DNA of 21,648 nucleotides, from positions 1 to 21,648 of the forward strand of contig CALBSW010000178.1 of assembly GCA_937967465.1 (NCBI GenBank), written 5' to 3'. Below the pieces are notes generated by a model. It was not told where the DNA came from, did not search any database, and saw only the letters and a list, made by a program, of their open reading frames with translations. Of the stretch, positions 8,501-13,993 are shown in pieces; the stretch's first letter is position 1; each line of letters begins with the position of its first letter. The position numbers and the translations under genes were made by a program. The DNA is from an uncultured Flavobacteriales bacterium. GTDB taxonomy: Bacteria; Bacteroidota; Bacteroidia; Flavobacteriales_D; Sanyastnellaceae.

Positions 8501-9024
8501 ATCTCGCCCCGGTTGTGAATCGCACCGCCAAAGCCAATGCCCGTCTCGCACGACCGGAAGACCATGCGCTCCAGCGTCAGGTTGTCGCAGTCGTTCTCCA
8601 TGGCGCCTCCCGGGTCGTTGCCATCAAAGCCGTTGCGCAGCTCAAAATCGCGGAAGGTCAATACCGTGCTGCCCCCGGATGTCTCGAAGAAGCGGCTGTT
8701 GCCGTCGGCATCCACAATGGTGGTGCGGGCTCCATCTCCATTGACCGTGATGTCCCCCTCATCCAAGATGAGCTGACCTTGGGTCCAGTTGTAGGTCCCG
8801 GCCGGAAGGGCGATGACCTGGGGTGCACCCGCCAAAGCGGCCTCCTGCAGGGCCGCCCGGAACGTACACACCCCTGCGGCGCTGGCACACGTGCCGTCTC
8901 CGGGAGAAGCATCCACCCCGTCCTGGAAGGTGTCAACAGTGAAGTCCTGCGCAAAAACAGGCAGGACGGTCAGGAGCCACAAGGTGCAAAACACAGCACG
9001 GGGGACGACGTGAATCATGGGCAT
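5527..9024 (-). CDS. Giant secreted beta-helix / Ig-like repeat protein with type B T9SS C-terminal domain
   Basis: A predicted 1165-residue protein exported by Sec and then by T9SS to the cell surface. The start at 9024 gives a proper signal peptide ending near VFAQ (residue 26); the frame stays open to 9168 but that part would overlap asnB. Residues 27-62 resemble a CSLREA domain (PGDGTC, then GVCTFRAALQEA). Residues 65-495 look like a right-handed beta-helix that closes with a choice-of-anchor-Q-like motif (SPAIDAGGA, DQRGEPRDANPDIGAIE) and carries a glycine-rich insert at about 190-320. Residues 496-1058 form eight Ig-like repeats of about 70 residues. Residues 1059-1165 are the gliding-motility-type CHU_C domain (VPTAFTPNNDGKNDAWKP, then VWDRWGRPVF). 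Lysine occurs only in that last domain. Likely an adhesin or surface-structure protein; the ligand is unknown. Confidence 0.87.
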   Translation of the reverse strand: MPMIHVVPRAVFCTLWLLTVLPVFAQDFTVDTFQDGVDASPGDGTCASAAGVCTFRAALQEAALAGAPQVIALPAGTYNWTQGQLILDEGDITVNGDGARTTIVDADGNSRFFETSGGSTVLTFRDFELRNGFDGNDPGGAMENDCDNLTLERMVFRSCETGIGFGGAIHNRGEMDVLSCLFLDCVAEGNDGQNGGGGGGGAFGAGGAVSAWQGSASTFENCTFTGCIARGGDGGNGQGSGGGGQGGQSFTSFGEGGDGGNIGGNGEDAGTAGVGGGGGGGGFATGWLGNNPGDGSNGLMFGGNGGDGANNGAAGGGGGAAFGGAFFSRAGTHVFRHCTFSGNTAQPGQAGNSAGGTAAQDGLGRGGAIGTYAGTLTLDNCIVYGNTATGSPEGDGEDIYLFSGGPLLSDVGNNLVGVMENADETVFDAASTGNQFGVDPILLAFGDYGGPTDAFMVSACDPISPAIDAGGAIGVTEDQRGEPRDANPDIGAIEGPEPVNLDPVGGQVCPGETVELTLAWPDATTTWPDGSEGDTWDAPEVSGVAVVTTAEGCEEEVAVEVTGIQIDTPDLGPDQTVCPGTPVVLDAGNPGAVFAWSTGEFTQSATVLDSGLVEVQVNVQGCIASDEVMVSYFDAYPLELGPDVVLCTGETIELDAEAEAWAGLPPTFQWQAGPADALYEVSVPGQYTVTAELNGCTTTDVVGVSASNLTVVDLGADQVVCPGNPVVLDPGYPTAVCTWQDGSVSPTYEVSNTGIYSVNVALGDCQANAQVFIEVVTPFEAELPETASFCAGDSVLLLAAFGASNYQWQDGANGNQYWASIPGNYTVSSTQDGCTFTDDIVVLEQPLPALDLGPNQELCEGEELVLDGNVPGADYVIFNDSLSTPTLSVSESGVYTAEVAAQGCVARDTVEVEFRPVPVFELPEDTLLCPGEVLSISTGLEDVLVTWSTGEVGSSIEVNQPANYVATSQVSGCAHVDSMEVAISSPIAIALEADYDLCLGDSLELSVLQGAEVYPCSYQWDDGNFQPIRIFNRSGVHAVEVTNVCDTATHVLQVQQVVCGCQVYVPTAFTPNNDGKNDAWKPVLDCEPFSYKVVVWDRWGRPVFTSIDPEEVWYGQVEGTEGSKTRESGDYYAIDGAYMWEVVIELRKGRVPEIFRQNGFVKILR
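5851..7539 (-). repeat. Eight tandem Ig-like repeats of about 70 codons
   Basis: Eight diverged protein repeats make up residues 496-1058 of the large minus-strand T9SS protein. Each unit has a first strand often reading DLGPDQ, a VCPG-type motif (VCPGTPVVLD, LCTGETIELD, FCAGDSVLLL, LCEGEELVLD, LCPGEVLSIS), a central W followed by QDG or STG, a G-x-Y-x-V strand and a second cysteine before the last strand. The paired cysteines in each unit could form disulfides outside the cell. DNA identity between units is low, so this is an old array. Confidence 0.8.
8065..8457 (-). repeat. Glycine-rich low-complexity insert in beta-helix domain
   Basis: This stretch encodes residues of about 190-320 of the large T9SS protein and is dominated by runs of Gly with Asn, Asp and Ala (GGGGGGG, GGDGGNG, GGNGGDGANNG). 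It alternates with beta-helix turns that keep the FENCTFTGC and FRHCTFSGN style. On the plus strand it appears as long runs of CCG, CCA and CCT-type triplets. The Gly/Asn/Asp composition could allow calcium binding or a flexible loop; that is inference. Confidence 0.7.
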
Positions 9025-9035
9025 GGTCGAGGGCG

Positions 9036-9042
9036 CAAAGTA
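9036..9042 (-). promoter_or_regulatory. Possible -7 box of the large T9SS gene
   Basis: TACTTTG on the minus strand lies 11 bases upstream of the start at 9024 and resembles the Bacteroidota -7 element with one base fewer (TAnTTTG). I see no convincing TTG element at the expected distance upstream. The 103-base region between this gene and divergent asnB holds nothing else I can assign; asnB is preceded by an AT-rich TATTATACCT with no clear partner. Confidence 0.25.
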
Positions 9043-9127
9043 CGAACCTGCTTTCCCCCGAAAAGGTTGCCCTTTGACCCCAGAATTCCACTTGCACCCT
9101 ACCACGTTTTTGAGCGATATTATACCT

Positions 9128-10792
9128 ATGTGTTCCATCACCGCATTGCTCGAGCGCCCAGCCTCCATGTCCGACGCACGAGCGCAGGTGCTCCAAGCGT
9201 CCCGTCTTCAAGTCCACCGCGGTCCGGATTGGTCCGGAATTCGGGAGTTTCCTGAAGCCATCATTGCCCATGAGCGGCTCGCGATCGTCGACGTGATGAG
9301 CGGTGCCCAGCCGCTGGAAGATCCCGAGCGTGGGCACATCCTGGCAGTGAATGGGGAGATCTACAACCACAAGGCACTGCGCAACCAAGATGGCCTCCAG
9401 GATTACCCTTGGCAATCGGGCAGCGACTGTGAAGTGATCCTCGCTTTGCACCGGCAACACGGCGCAGACCTGGTGCACCACTTGTCGGGGATGTATGCCT
9501 TCGTGCTCTTCGACCCTGCCACCGGGGACTGGCTGATCGGTCGCGACCCCATCGGCATCATTCCACTGTACTTCGGCCGTGGCCAGCAGGGCGAACTCTG
9601 GGTGGCCTCGGAAATGAAAGCCCTCACGCCGTTTTGCGACGACGTACAGGTCTTTCCACCCGGCCATGTCTGGGCCAAAGGAACCGATGTCCCCACCCGC
9701 TTCTACCAGCGCGACTGGATGGAGGGCGCATTGCCGAAAGGAGAATACCAGCCGGAAGAGCTCAAGGCCGAATTGACCCGGGCCGTCCACAGCCACCTCA
9801 TGGGTGACGTGCCTTACGGCCTGCTGATCAGCGGCGGACTGGACAGTTCCGTGATCGCCGCCATGGCCATGAAACACGCCAAAACCCGGGTGGACGACGA
9901 TGCCCGGTCCGAGGCGTGGTGGCCCCGTGTACACAGCTTCTCCATCGGCTTGGAGGGGAGTCCGGATTTGGCCGCCGCCCAGAAAGTGGCGGATGCCATC
10001 GGAACCGTCCACCACGGACTCACCTTCACCATCCAGGAAGGCATCGACGCGCTGAGCGAGGTGGTCCGTCACATCGAGACGTACGACGTCACCACCATCC
10101 GCGCCTCCACCCCGATGTACCTGATGGCCCGCAAAATCAAGGCCATGGGAATCAAAATGGTGCTGTCCGGCGAAGGGGCCGACGAACTGTTTGGCGGCTA
10201 CCTCTACTTCCACATGGCGCCCGATGCGCGCGAGTTCCACGAAGAAACCGTTCGAAAGGTCCTCGGACTGCACCAGTACGATTGCAGCCGGGCCAACAAG
10301 TCGATGATGGCGTGGGGCATCGAGGCGCGGGTTCCCTTCCTCGACCGGGACTTCATCGATTATGCCATGCGGCTCGACCCTGCGCTCAAGATGGGCGGCG
10401 AGGGGCGGATTGAGAAGTCCGTCATCCGCGAGGCCTTCCGGGGCGAGCTGCCGGAGGACATCCTATTTCGACAGAAAGAACAATTCAGCGATGGGGTCGG
10501 CTACGGCTGGATCGACGGGCTCCAAGACCACGCTGAGGCGCAGGTGTCCGACGAGGACATGGCCCGCGCTGCCGTGAGGTACCCCATTCACCCCCCCGCC
10601 ACAAAGGAGGCCTATTACTTCCGAACCCTCTTCGAACGTCATTTCCCATCCGCCGCCGCTGCCGCCACCGTTCCCGGCGGAAAAAGCGTGGCTTGCAGCA
10701 CGGAAAAGGCGCTCGAGTGGGACGAACGGCTCCAAAAGACCATCGATCCGAGCGGCCGCGCGGTGGGAGACGTCCACAACGACGCCTACTGA
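9128..10792 (+). CDS. asnB: Asparagine synthase B (glutamine-hydrolysing)
   Basis: A 554-residue cytoplasmic enzyme that makes asparagine from aspartate, glutamine and ATP. The start at 9128 is fixed by MCSI: Cys2 must be the N-terminal nucleophile of the class II glutaminase after Met removal. The frame continues upstream to 9017, but those codons are not part of the protein. Glutaminase residues Arg49, the NGE at 75-77 and Asp100 are present. The synthetase domain carries the PP-loop SGGLDSS (234-240), a later SGEGADELFGGY and EARVPFLDRDF. The C-terminus ends IDPSGRAVGDVHNDAY, close to E. coli AsnB, which has the same length. It stands alone between a divergent gene and a terminator. No domain is missing. 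Confidence 0.97.
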   Translation: MCSITALLERPASMSDARAQVLQASRLQVHRGPDWSGIREFPEAIIAHERLAIVDVMSGAQPLEDPERGHILAVNGEIYNHKALRNQDGLQDYPWQSGSDCEVILALHRQHGADLVHHLSGMYAFVLFDPATGDWLIGRDPIGIIPLYFGRGQQGELWVASEMKALTPFCDDVQVFPPGHVWAKGTDVPTRFYQRDWMEGALPKGEYQPEELKAELTRAVHSHLMGDVPYGLLISGGLDSSVIAAMAMKHAKTRVDDDARSEAWWPRVHSFSIGLEGSPDLAAAQKVADAIGTVHHGLTFTIQEGIDALSEVVRHIETYDVTTIRASTPMYLMARKIKAMGIKMVLSGEGADELFGGYLYFHMAPDAREFHEETVRKVLGLHQYDCSRANKSMMAWGIEARVPFLDRDFIDYAMRLDPALKMGGEGRIEKSVIREAFRGELPEDILFRQKEQFSDGVGYGWIDGLQDHAEAQVSDEDMARAAVRYPIHPPATKEAYYFRTLFERHFPSAAAAATVPGGKSVACSTEKALEWDERLQKTIDPSGRAVGDVHNDAY

Positions 10793-10826
10793 AACCAACC
10801 TACCCCCGTCACACACCGCATTCCAC

Positions 10827-10846
10827 GGGGCCTGTGGCCTCCTTTT
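10827..10846 (+). terminator. Rho-independent terminator of asnB
   Basis: GGGGCC (10827-10832), loop TGT and GGCCTC (10836-10841) form a six-base-pair stem with one G-T wobble, followed by one C and TTTT (10843-10846). It begins 35 bases after the asnB stop. Its T-run overlaps the only earlier alternative start (TTG at 10845) of the next gene, which favours the later GTG start there. Confidence 0.6.
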
Positions 10847-10889
10847 GTGCAAGTCGGCATTTCCGGTCAGGAAAGTCGTATCCTGCAGA

Positions 10890-11297
10890 GTGCGAATTCG
10901 TTATCGACGTCAGACCGAGACTGGAGCAGTCTACACCCTCATCCAAGAGGGGCACCTGCTCCATGTCCGCAGCCGGGTTCCCCAGCTGGAACTCCGCTGG
11001 CGTGATGAACGTTGGACCCCAGAGCGAAATTGGTTGGAACGCGAGTTCACCTACCCAGTGGATGTGGGACTGGACGAATACCTGGCCCGCTTCCTCCCCC
11101 ACCTCAATGGCAAGGTCATTGAACTGCCAGTCGTTGGCGGTGTCGTGGCTTTGGCGACGGACACTGACCACGCGCACTTCCATGGCAAGTGGTTCAATTT
11201 CGACTCCCAAGGCGACAGTCCGGAGGCCATCCAAGCCCTGAAATCCATCCTGCACACCGCGGCGGATTTCTACGGGGTCCCTTCCCTGTTCGGTTGA
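10890..11297 (+). CDS. Hypothetical protein, small cytoplasmic
   Basis: A 135-residue protein that I do not recognise. No ATG occurs at its 5' end; the GTG at 10890 is chosen because the earlier TTG at 10845 lies inside the asnB terminator. The sequence has natural protein composition, with a basic and aromatic N-terminal half (RIRYRRQTETG, RWRDERWTPERNW), a DEYLARFLPHLNG segment, a hydrophobic strand ELPVVGGVVALATD, a histidine cluster DHAHFHGKWF and a final helix before YGVPSLFG. It has no signal peptide or membrane segment, so it is probably cytosolic. An overlapping open frame on the other strand (10809-11255) has less convincing composition. The histidine cluster might bind metal, but that is a guess. 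Confidence 0.6.
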   Translation: MRIRYRRQTETGAVYTLIQEGHLLHVRSRVPQLELRWRDERWTPERNWLEREFTYPVDVGLDEYLARFLPHLNGKVIELPVVGGVVALATDTDHAHFHGKWFNFDSQGDSPEAIQALKSILHTAADFYGVPSLFG

Positions 11298-11298
11298 T

Positions 11299-11311
11299 GC
11301 CGCCCTGCGGC
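11299..11311. terminator. Short hairpin between convergent genes
   Basis: GCCGC, loop CCT and GCGGC form a perfect five-base-pair hairpin just after the stop of the small unknown gene and eight bases before the end of the convergent secreted-protein gene. There is no T-run on either side, so a termination role is suggested mainly by position. Confidence 0.3.
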
Positions 11312-11319
11312 TGGCCGGC

Positions 11320-12531
11320 TTACTGCGCCTGAACCACTTTCAGAACGCGGCCATTCGCTAGCCGCACCAATTGCAGCCCTGGCGCGTCAGGTGAAACGGG
11401 GCGTCCCATGAGGTCATGGCGTGACACAATTTCTGCGCCTGCGGCATCCTCCTCCAGGTTGCCCACCGAATTGACTGTGGGTGACAGCACGATGCGGCCG
11501 GGCGCAATGCCCGTTTCCACCGTCTGCATCAAAGCCCCATCTGCTTGGCGGACTTCCACGTGGCCACTGCCGATGAAATCCGTGTTGCCCAAAAGAATGC
11601 GACCATCCTCTGCGACGGCCATGCTGTAAACGCCAGTGCCGTTGCCCGGCCAGGATCCGGCATCTGTCAACGCCATCCCATCTGCCCGGCGAAATTGGCC
11701 TTCACCGTACACCTGAAAGAGAATGTCCTCTCCGATGCGCGCTGCAGCGCCGCATCCCGCCGTGGTGGCAGCCACCGTGGCCGTGACCGCATCGGTGCCT
11801 GCCGTCACGCGGCTCAGCGACGTGGCTTCGTATTGGCGGGCGTTGACTGTGACGACGGCGTCCCCCATGTCCAAGACATGCACGGGGTTCAACCCCTCAG
11901 GGCCCAGATCGACTTCATCGTATGCACCAGTCTCCAGATCCAGACGGCCCACCAGCCCCACTTCTTCGCCCCAGGCAAATGCGTTGTTGATCCCGATGTG
12001 CAGGACGCCATCCACCACGGCCATGGCTTCGGTCGAAAAGGCTGGCCCCACCAAGGCGTCAGCCGCCCAATCCGCTTCCCACGTGAGCGTTTCCGCATCG
12101 AGGGCCACGAGGTAGCTGTCGAACAACACGGACTGTCCATCGTAATCACCGCGGGTGACGAAGATCCGATCGCCGTGCACATGCAACTGCCGTGCGCCTT
12201 CAACGGCCTGCTGTGCCAGGATCTCCCCCGTGGTCGCATCCATTCGGTAGACCGTGTCTTCAGCACTCACCAAGATCTCTTGGCCGTCGGACGTCAATTG
12301 AGCGTCCACCGCAAAGGCGTGCCCCTCGAAAATGTGCAGCGTCTCAAACACAGGCACTTCTTCAGCAGCGTCGAACCGGCCCAAACGCGGCGCCTCCAGC
12401 ACTTCACCGGATGCGAAATCCAACGCCCCTTCACACAGGACGAACACCTCTTGGGCGAAGATGGAGGACGTGGCTGCGGCCATACCGGCCATCAACAGAA
12501 CACGAAAAGAGAAGCGCTGAGCGTTGATCAT
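11320..12531 (-). CDS. Secreted beta-propeller-like protein with type A-like T9SS tail
   Basis: A 403-residue exported protein of unknown role. Residues 1-26 are a signal peptide with cleavage near IFA-Q. Residues 40-340 show repeating short-strand units of propeller type: VDAQLTSDGQEILVSAEDTVYR, then MDATTGEILAQ, GDRIFVTRGDY, VALDAETLTWEADW, VGRLDLETGAYDEVDLG, and later MAVAEDGRILLGNTDF. This resembles quinoprotein or YncE-like surface proteins. The last 60 residues (EIVSRHDLMGRPV, then LQLVRLANGRVLKVV) match the style of the type A T9SS sorting domain, so the protein should be displayed on or released from the surface. No catalytic residues are recognised. Only one lysine is present, in the tail. 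A well-formed promoter lies directly upstream. Confidence 0.78.
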   Translation of the reverse strand: MINAQRFSFRVLLMAGMAAATSSIFAQEVFVLCEGALDFASGEVLEAPRLGRFDAAEEVPVFETLHIFEGHAFAVDAQLTSDGQEILVSAEDTVYRMDATTGEILAQQAVEGARQLHVHGDRIFVTRGDYDGQSVLFDSYLVALDAETLTWEADWAADALVGPAFSTEAMAVVDGVLHIGINNAFAWGEEVGLVGRLDLETGAYDEVDLGPEGLNPVHVLDMGDAVVTVNARQYEATSLSRVTAGTDAVTATVAATTAGCGAAARIGEDILFQVYGEGQFRRADGMALTDAGSWPGNGTGVYSMAVAEDGRILLGNTDFIGSGHVEVRQADGALMQTVETGIAPGRIVLSPTVNSVGNLEEDAAGAEIVSRHDLMGRPVSPDAPGLQLVRLANGRVLKVVQAQ

Positions 12532-12538
12532 GGTGGTA

Positions 12539-12571
12539 CAAAATTAGATGGCACAACGCCGTGAACCGCAA
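12539..12571 (-). promoter_or_regulatory. Bacteroidota-type promoter (TTG-N22-TAATTTTG)
   Basis: On the minus strand TTG (12571-12569) and TAATTTTG (12546-12539) match the -33 and -7 elements of the Bacteroidota primary sigma factor (TTG, 17-23 bases, TAnnTTTG). The -7 box ends only seven bases before the ATG at 12531, so the transcript would be leaderless or nearly so. The same 79-base gap must hold the promoter for the seven-gene plus-strand operon starting at 12611, but there I see only a poor match, TAAATTG at 12592-12598. Confidence 0.55.
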
Positions 12572-12610
12572 CCAATGCCAACGGGAGCCGTTAAATTGAC
12601 ACCAGTGATC

Positions 12611-13507
12611 ATGAAGTGTTCCGCACCCCTGCTTTTCCTGCTGCTGGCCGCCTCGGTGTGGACCGGTTGTCGGCCCGATGACATTCGGTTCGAAGACAAC
12701 CCCATTCCACCCTACGACGGAGTGCCCACGGTCATTGTGGATGCCTACCTCACGCGCGCCTACATCGATTTGATCGGACGCGAACCGCTTCCGGAAGAAC
12801 GCGAGGCGGAGCGGAACGCCCTGCGCGCTGGAGACCTTGGTCTGGAAGCCCGGATGGCGCTGGTGGATCGGCTCATGGGCGAGGACGGAACCCACGACGC
12901 GGCCTACGCACGCAAGCTCCGGGACGACCTGTCTGGCCGATTCCTCGATGGCGCAAGTCAAGAGGGCATGATCGAAGAGGTCGAGTTCCAGCGTTTCCTC
13001 GCGATGCAGGACAGCCTGGCGGGCGGATTTCTCTACCCCTTCTTCCATGACCTCGCGGATCGCCTGGAACGGACCGTCACCGCAGTGGACGATTTCAGAA
13101 GCGGTACCATTGGCTGGCGCGAGGTCAACCGGCGTTACTGCGACAATGTGGTCTATGACGACCTCAACATGAACAGCTTCAATTTCGTGAACGCCACGTT
13201 CGACGACCTCTTCGGACGGTATCCCACAGAAGCCGAGTTCGAACAGGCCTATGCCGCTGTGGAATTCAGCGCCCCTTCCCTGCTGTTTGGGGAACTCGTG
13301 GACGACAAGGACAGCTATCTCGCCCGTCTCGTGGACAATGCAGAATTCGATGAAAACGCCATCCGCTGGTGGGGGGAGCGCCTGTTGGTCCGCCCCATCA
13401 CCGGAGCAGAGATTGCCGCATGGAAAGACGTGGCTGGGCCCGAAGTGGACATCCGCAGCATCCAGCGGCTGTTGATCACCTCTGACGAATACGCCGATTT
13501 CGAATGA
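12611..13507 (+). CDS. Lipoprotein with DUF1549/DUF1553-like helical motifs, first gene of operon
   Basis: A 298-residue lipoprotein. The ATG at 12611 gives a short lipoprotein signal peptide (lipidated Cys20, after SVWTG); in-frame codons upstream from 12548 are ignored because they would spoil it. Residues 46-64 (YLTRAYIDLIGREPLPEER), followed by LVDRLMG at 84-90, resemble the start of DUF1549, a Planctomycete family typically reading YLDLTGLPPTPEE and LVDRLL. A related motif occurs at 191-210 (FDDLFGRYPTEAEF), and a third, weaker one at 253-271 (LLVRPITGAEIAAW) leads to LLITSDEYADF. This last part resembles the C-terminal end of DUF1553. It overlaps the next gene by four bases (ATGA). The function of these domains is not established; family similarity is by eye. 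Confidence 0.72.
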   Translation: MKCSAPLLFLLLAASVWTGCRPDDIRFEDNPIPPYDGVPTVIVDAYLTRAYIDLIGREPLPEEREAERNALRAGDLGLEARMALVDRLMGEDGTHDAAYARKLRDDLSGRFLDGASQEGMIEEVEFQRFLAMQDSLAGGFLYPFFHDLADRLERTVTAVDDFRSGTIGWREVNRRYCDNVVYDDLNMNSFNFVNATFDDLFGRYPTEAEFEQAYAAVEFSAPSLLFGELVDDKDSYLARLVDNAEFDENAIRWWGERLLVRPITGAEIAAWKDVAGPEVDIRSIQRLLITSDEYADFE

Positions 13508-13992
13508 AGCCTCTGTTTCCCTCCATTCTCCTCGCCGTCCTCATCACATGGACGGGGTGCCGTCCGGAACCGGATGTGACCTATGGACTCCAACCGCTCG
13601 AAATCGGGGCGGACAACGCGCAGAAGGACCGGGTCAAATCCATCGACCAATGGATCTCCATCCTGCATGCCGACCTCTTTGGTGAAGCCTTGGGCAGCGC
13701 GGAGCTGTTCGAGATCAAGCAAGGTTTCTTCAGCATTGGAGATCAAGAGGTTGCACGAGAGTCCCTCGTGTCCAACTTCATGCAGCGTCCCGATGTCCAA
13801 TTGCCCGATGCCAGCGCCATGGCCAACGATCCGGACGCCTTCATTGACGACACCTACGTGCGGTTCCTGGTGCGGTATCCCACGGAAGCAGAGCGGACGT
13901 GGATGCGGAACTACATCGCCTCCAACCCCACGCTCACGCCGGAATTGATGTACACCGCTTTTGCCCTGAGCGAAGAATACCTCCACTACTGA
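13504..13992 (+). CDS. Small lipoprotein related to the preceding gene
   Basis: A 162-residue lipoprotein with signal peptide and lipidated Cys19 (LITWTGC), closely like the WTGCRP lipobox of the gene before it. The C-terminal 50 residues repeat its motif: DDTYVRFLVRYPTEAERTWM followed by FALSEEYLHY, the pattern of a DUF1553-like C-terminus. The middle (residues 45-100) is helical. The start overlaps the previous stop by four bases (ATGA) and the next gene begins one base after the stop. I infer that this and the preceding lipoprotein are paralogous or complementary halves acting together at a membrane. No enzyme motif is visible. Confidence 0.75.
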   Translation: MKPLFPSILLAVLITWTGCRPEPDVTYGLQPLEIGADNAQKDRVKSIDQWISILHADLFGEALGSAELFEIKQGFFSIGDQEVARESLVSNFMQRPDVQLPDASAMANDPDAFIDDTYVRFLVRYPTEAERTWMRNYIASNPTLTPELMYTAFALSEEYLHY

Positions 13993-13993
13993 C

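Noticed and set aside
9017..9127. Extension of asnB by 37 codons upstream.
   Set aside because: The glutaminase needs Cys2 at the processed N-terminus, which only the 9128 start gives.
9043..9127. A sigma70-style promoter for asnB using TTGCAC and TATTAT.
   Set aside because: The spacing of 20 bases is too long for a standard -35/-10 pair, and Bacteroidota use a different consensus, so it is not called.
9025..9168. Extension of the large T9SS gene by 48 codons to an upstream start at 9168.
   Set aside because: It would bury the signal peptide, overlap the asnB start, and contains lysines that are otherwise absent from the first 1058 residues.
7018..9255. A 745-codon open frame on the plus strand opposite the large T9SS gene.
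   Set aside because: It lies antisense to a protein with clear signal peptide, repeats and CHU_C domain, overlaps asnB out of frame, and its translation has biased Ala/Ala-Thr and His composition expected from complementing GC-rich codons.
11545..12564. A 339-codon open frame on the plus strand opposite the propeller protein.
   Set aside because: Arg/His-rich shadow composition; the minus frame has a signal peptide, propeller strands, a T9SS-type tail and an exact promoter box.
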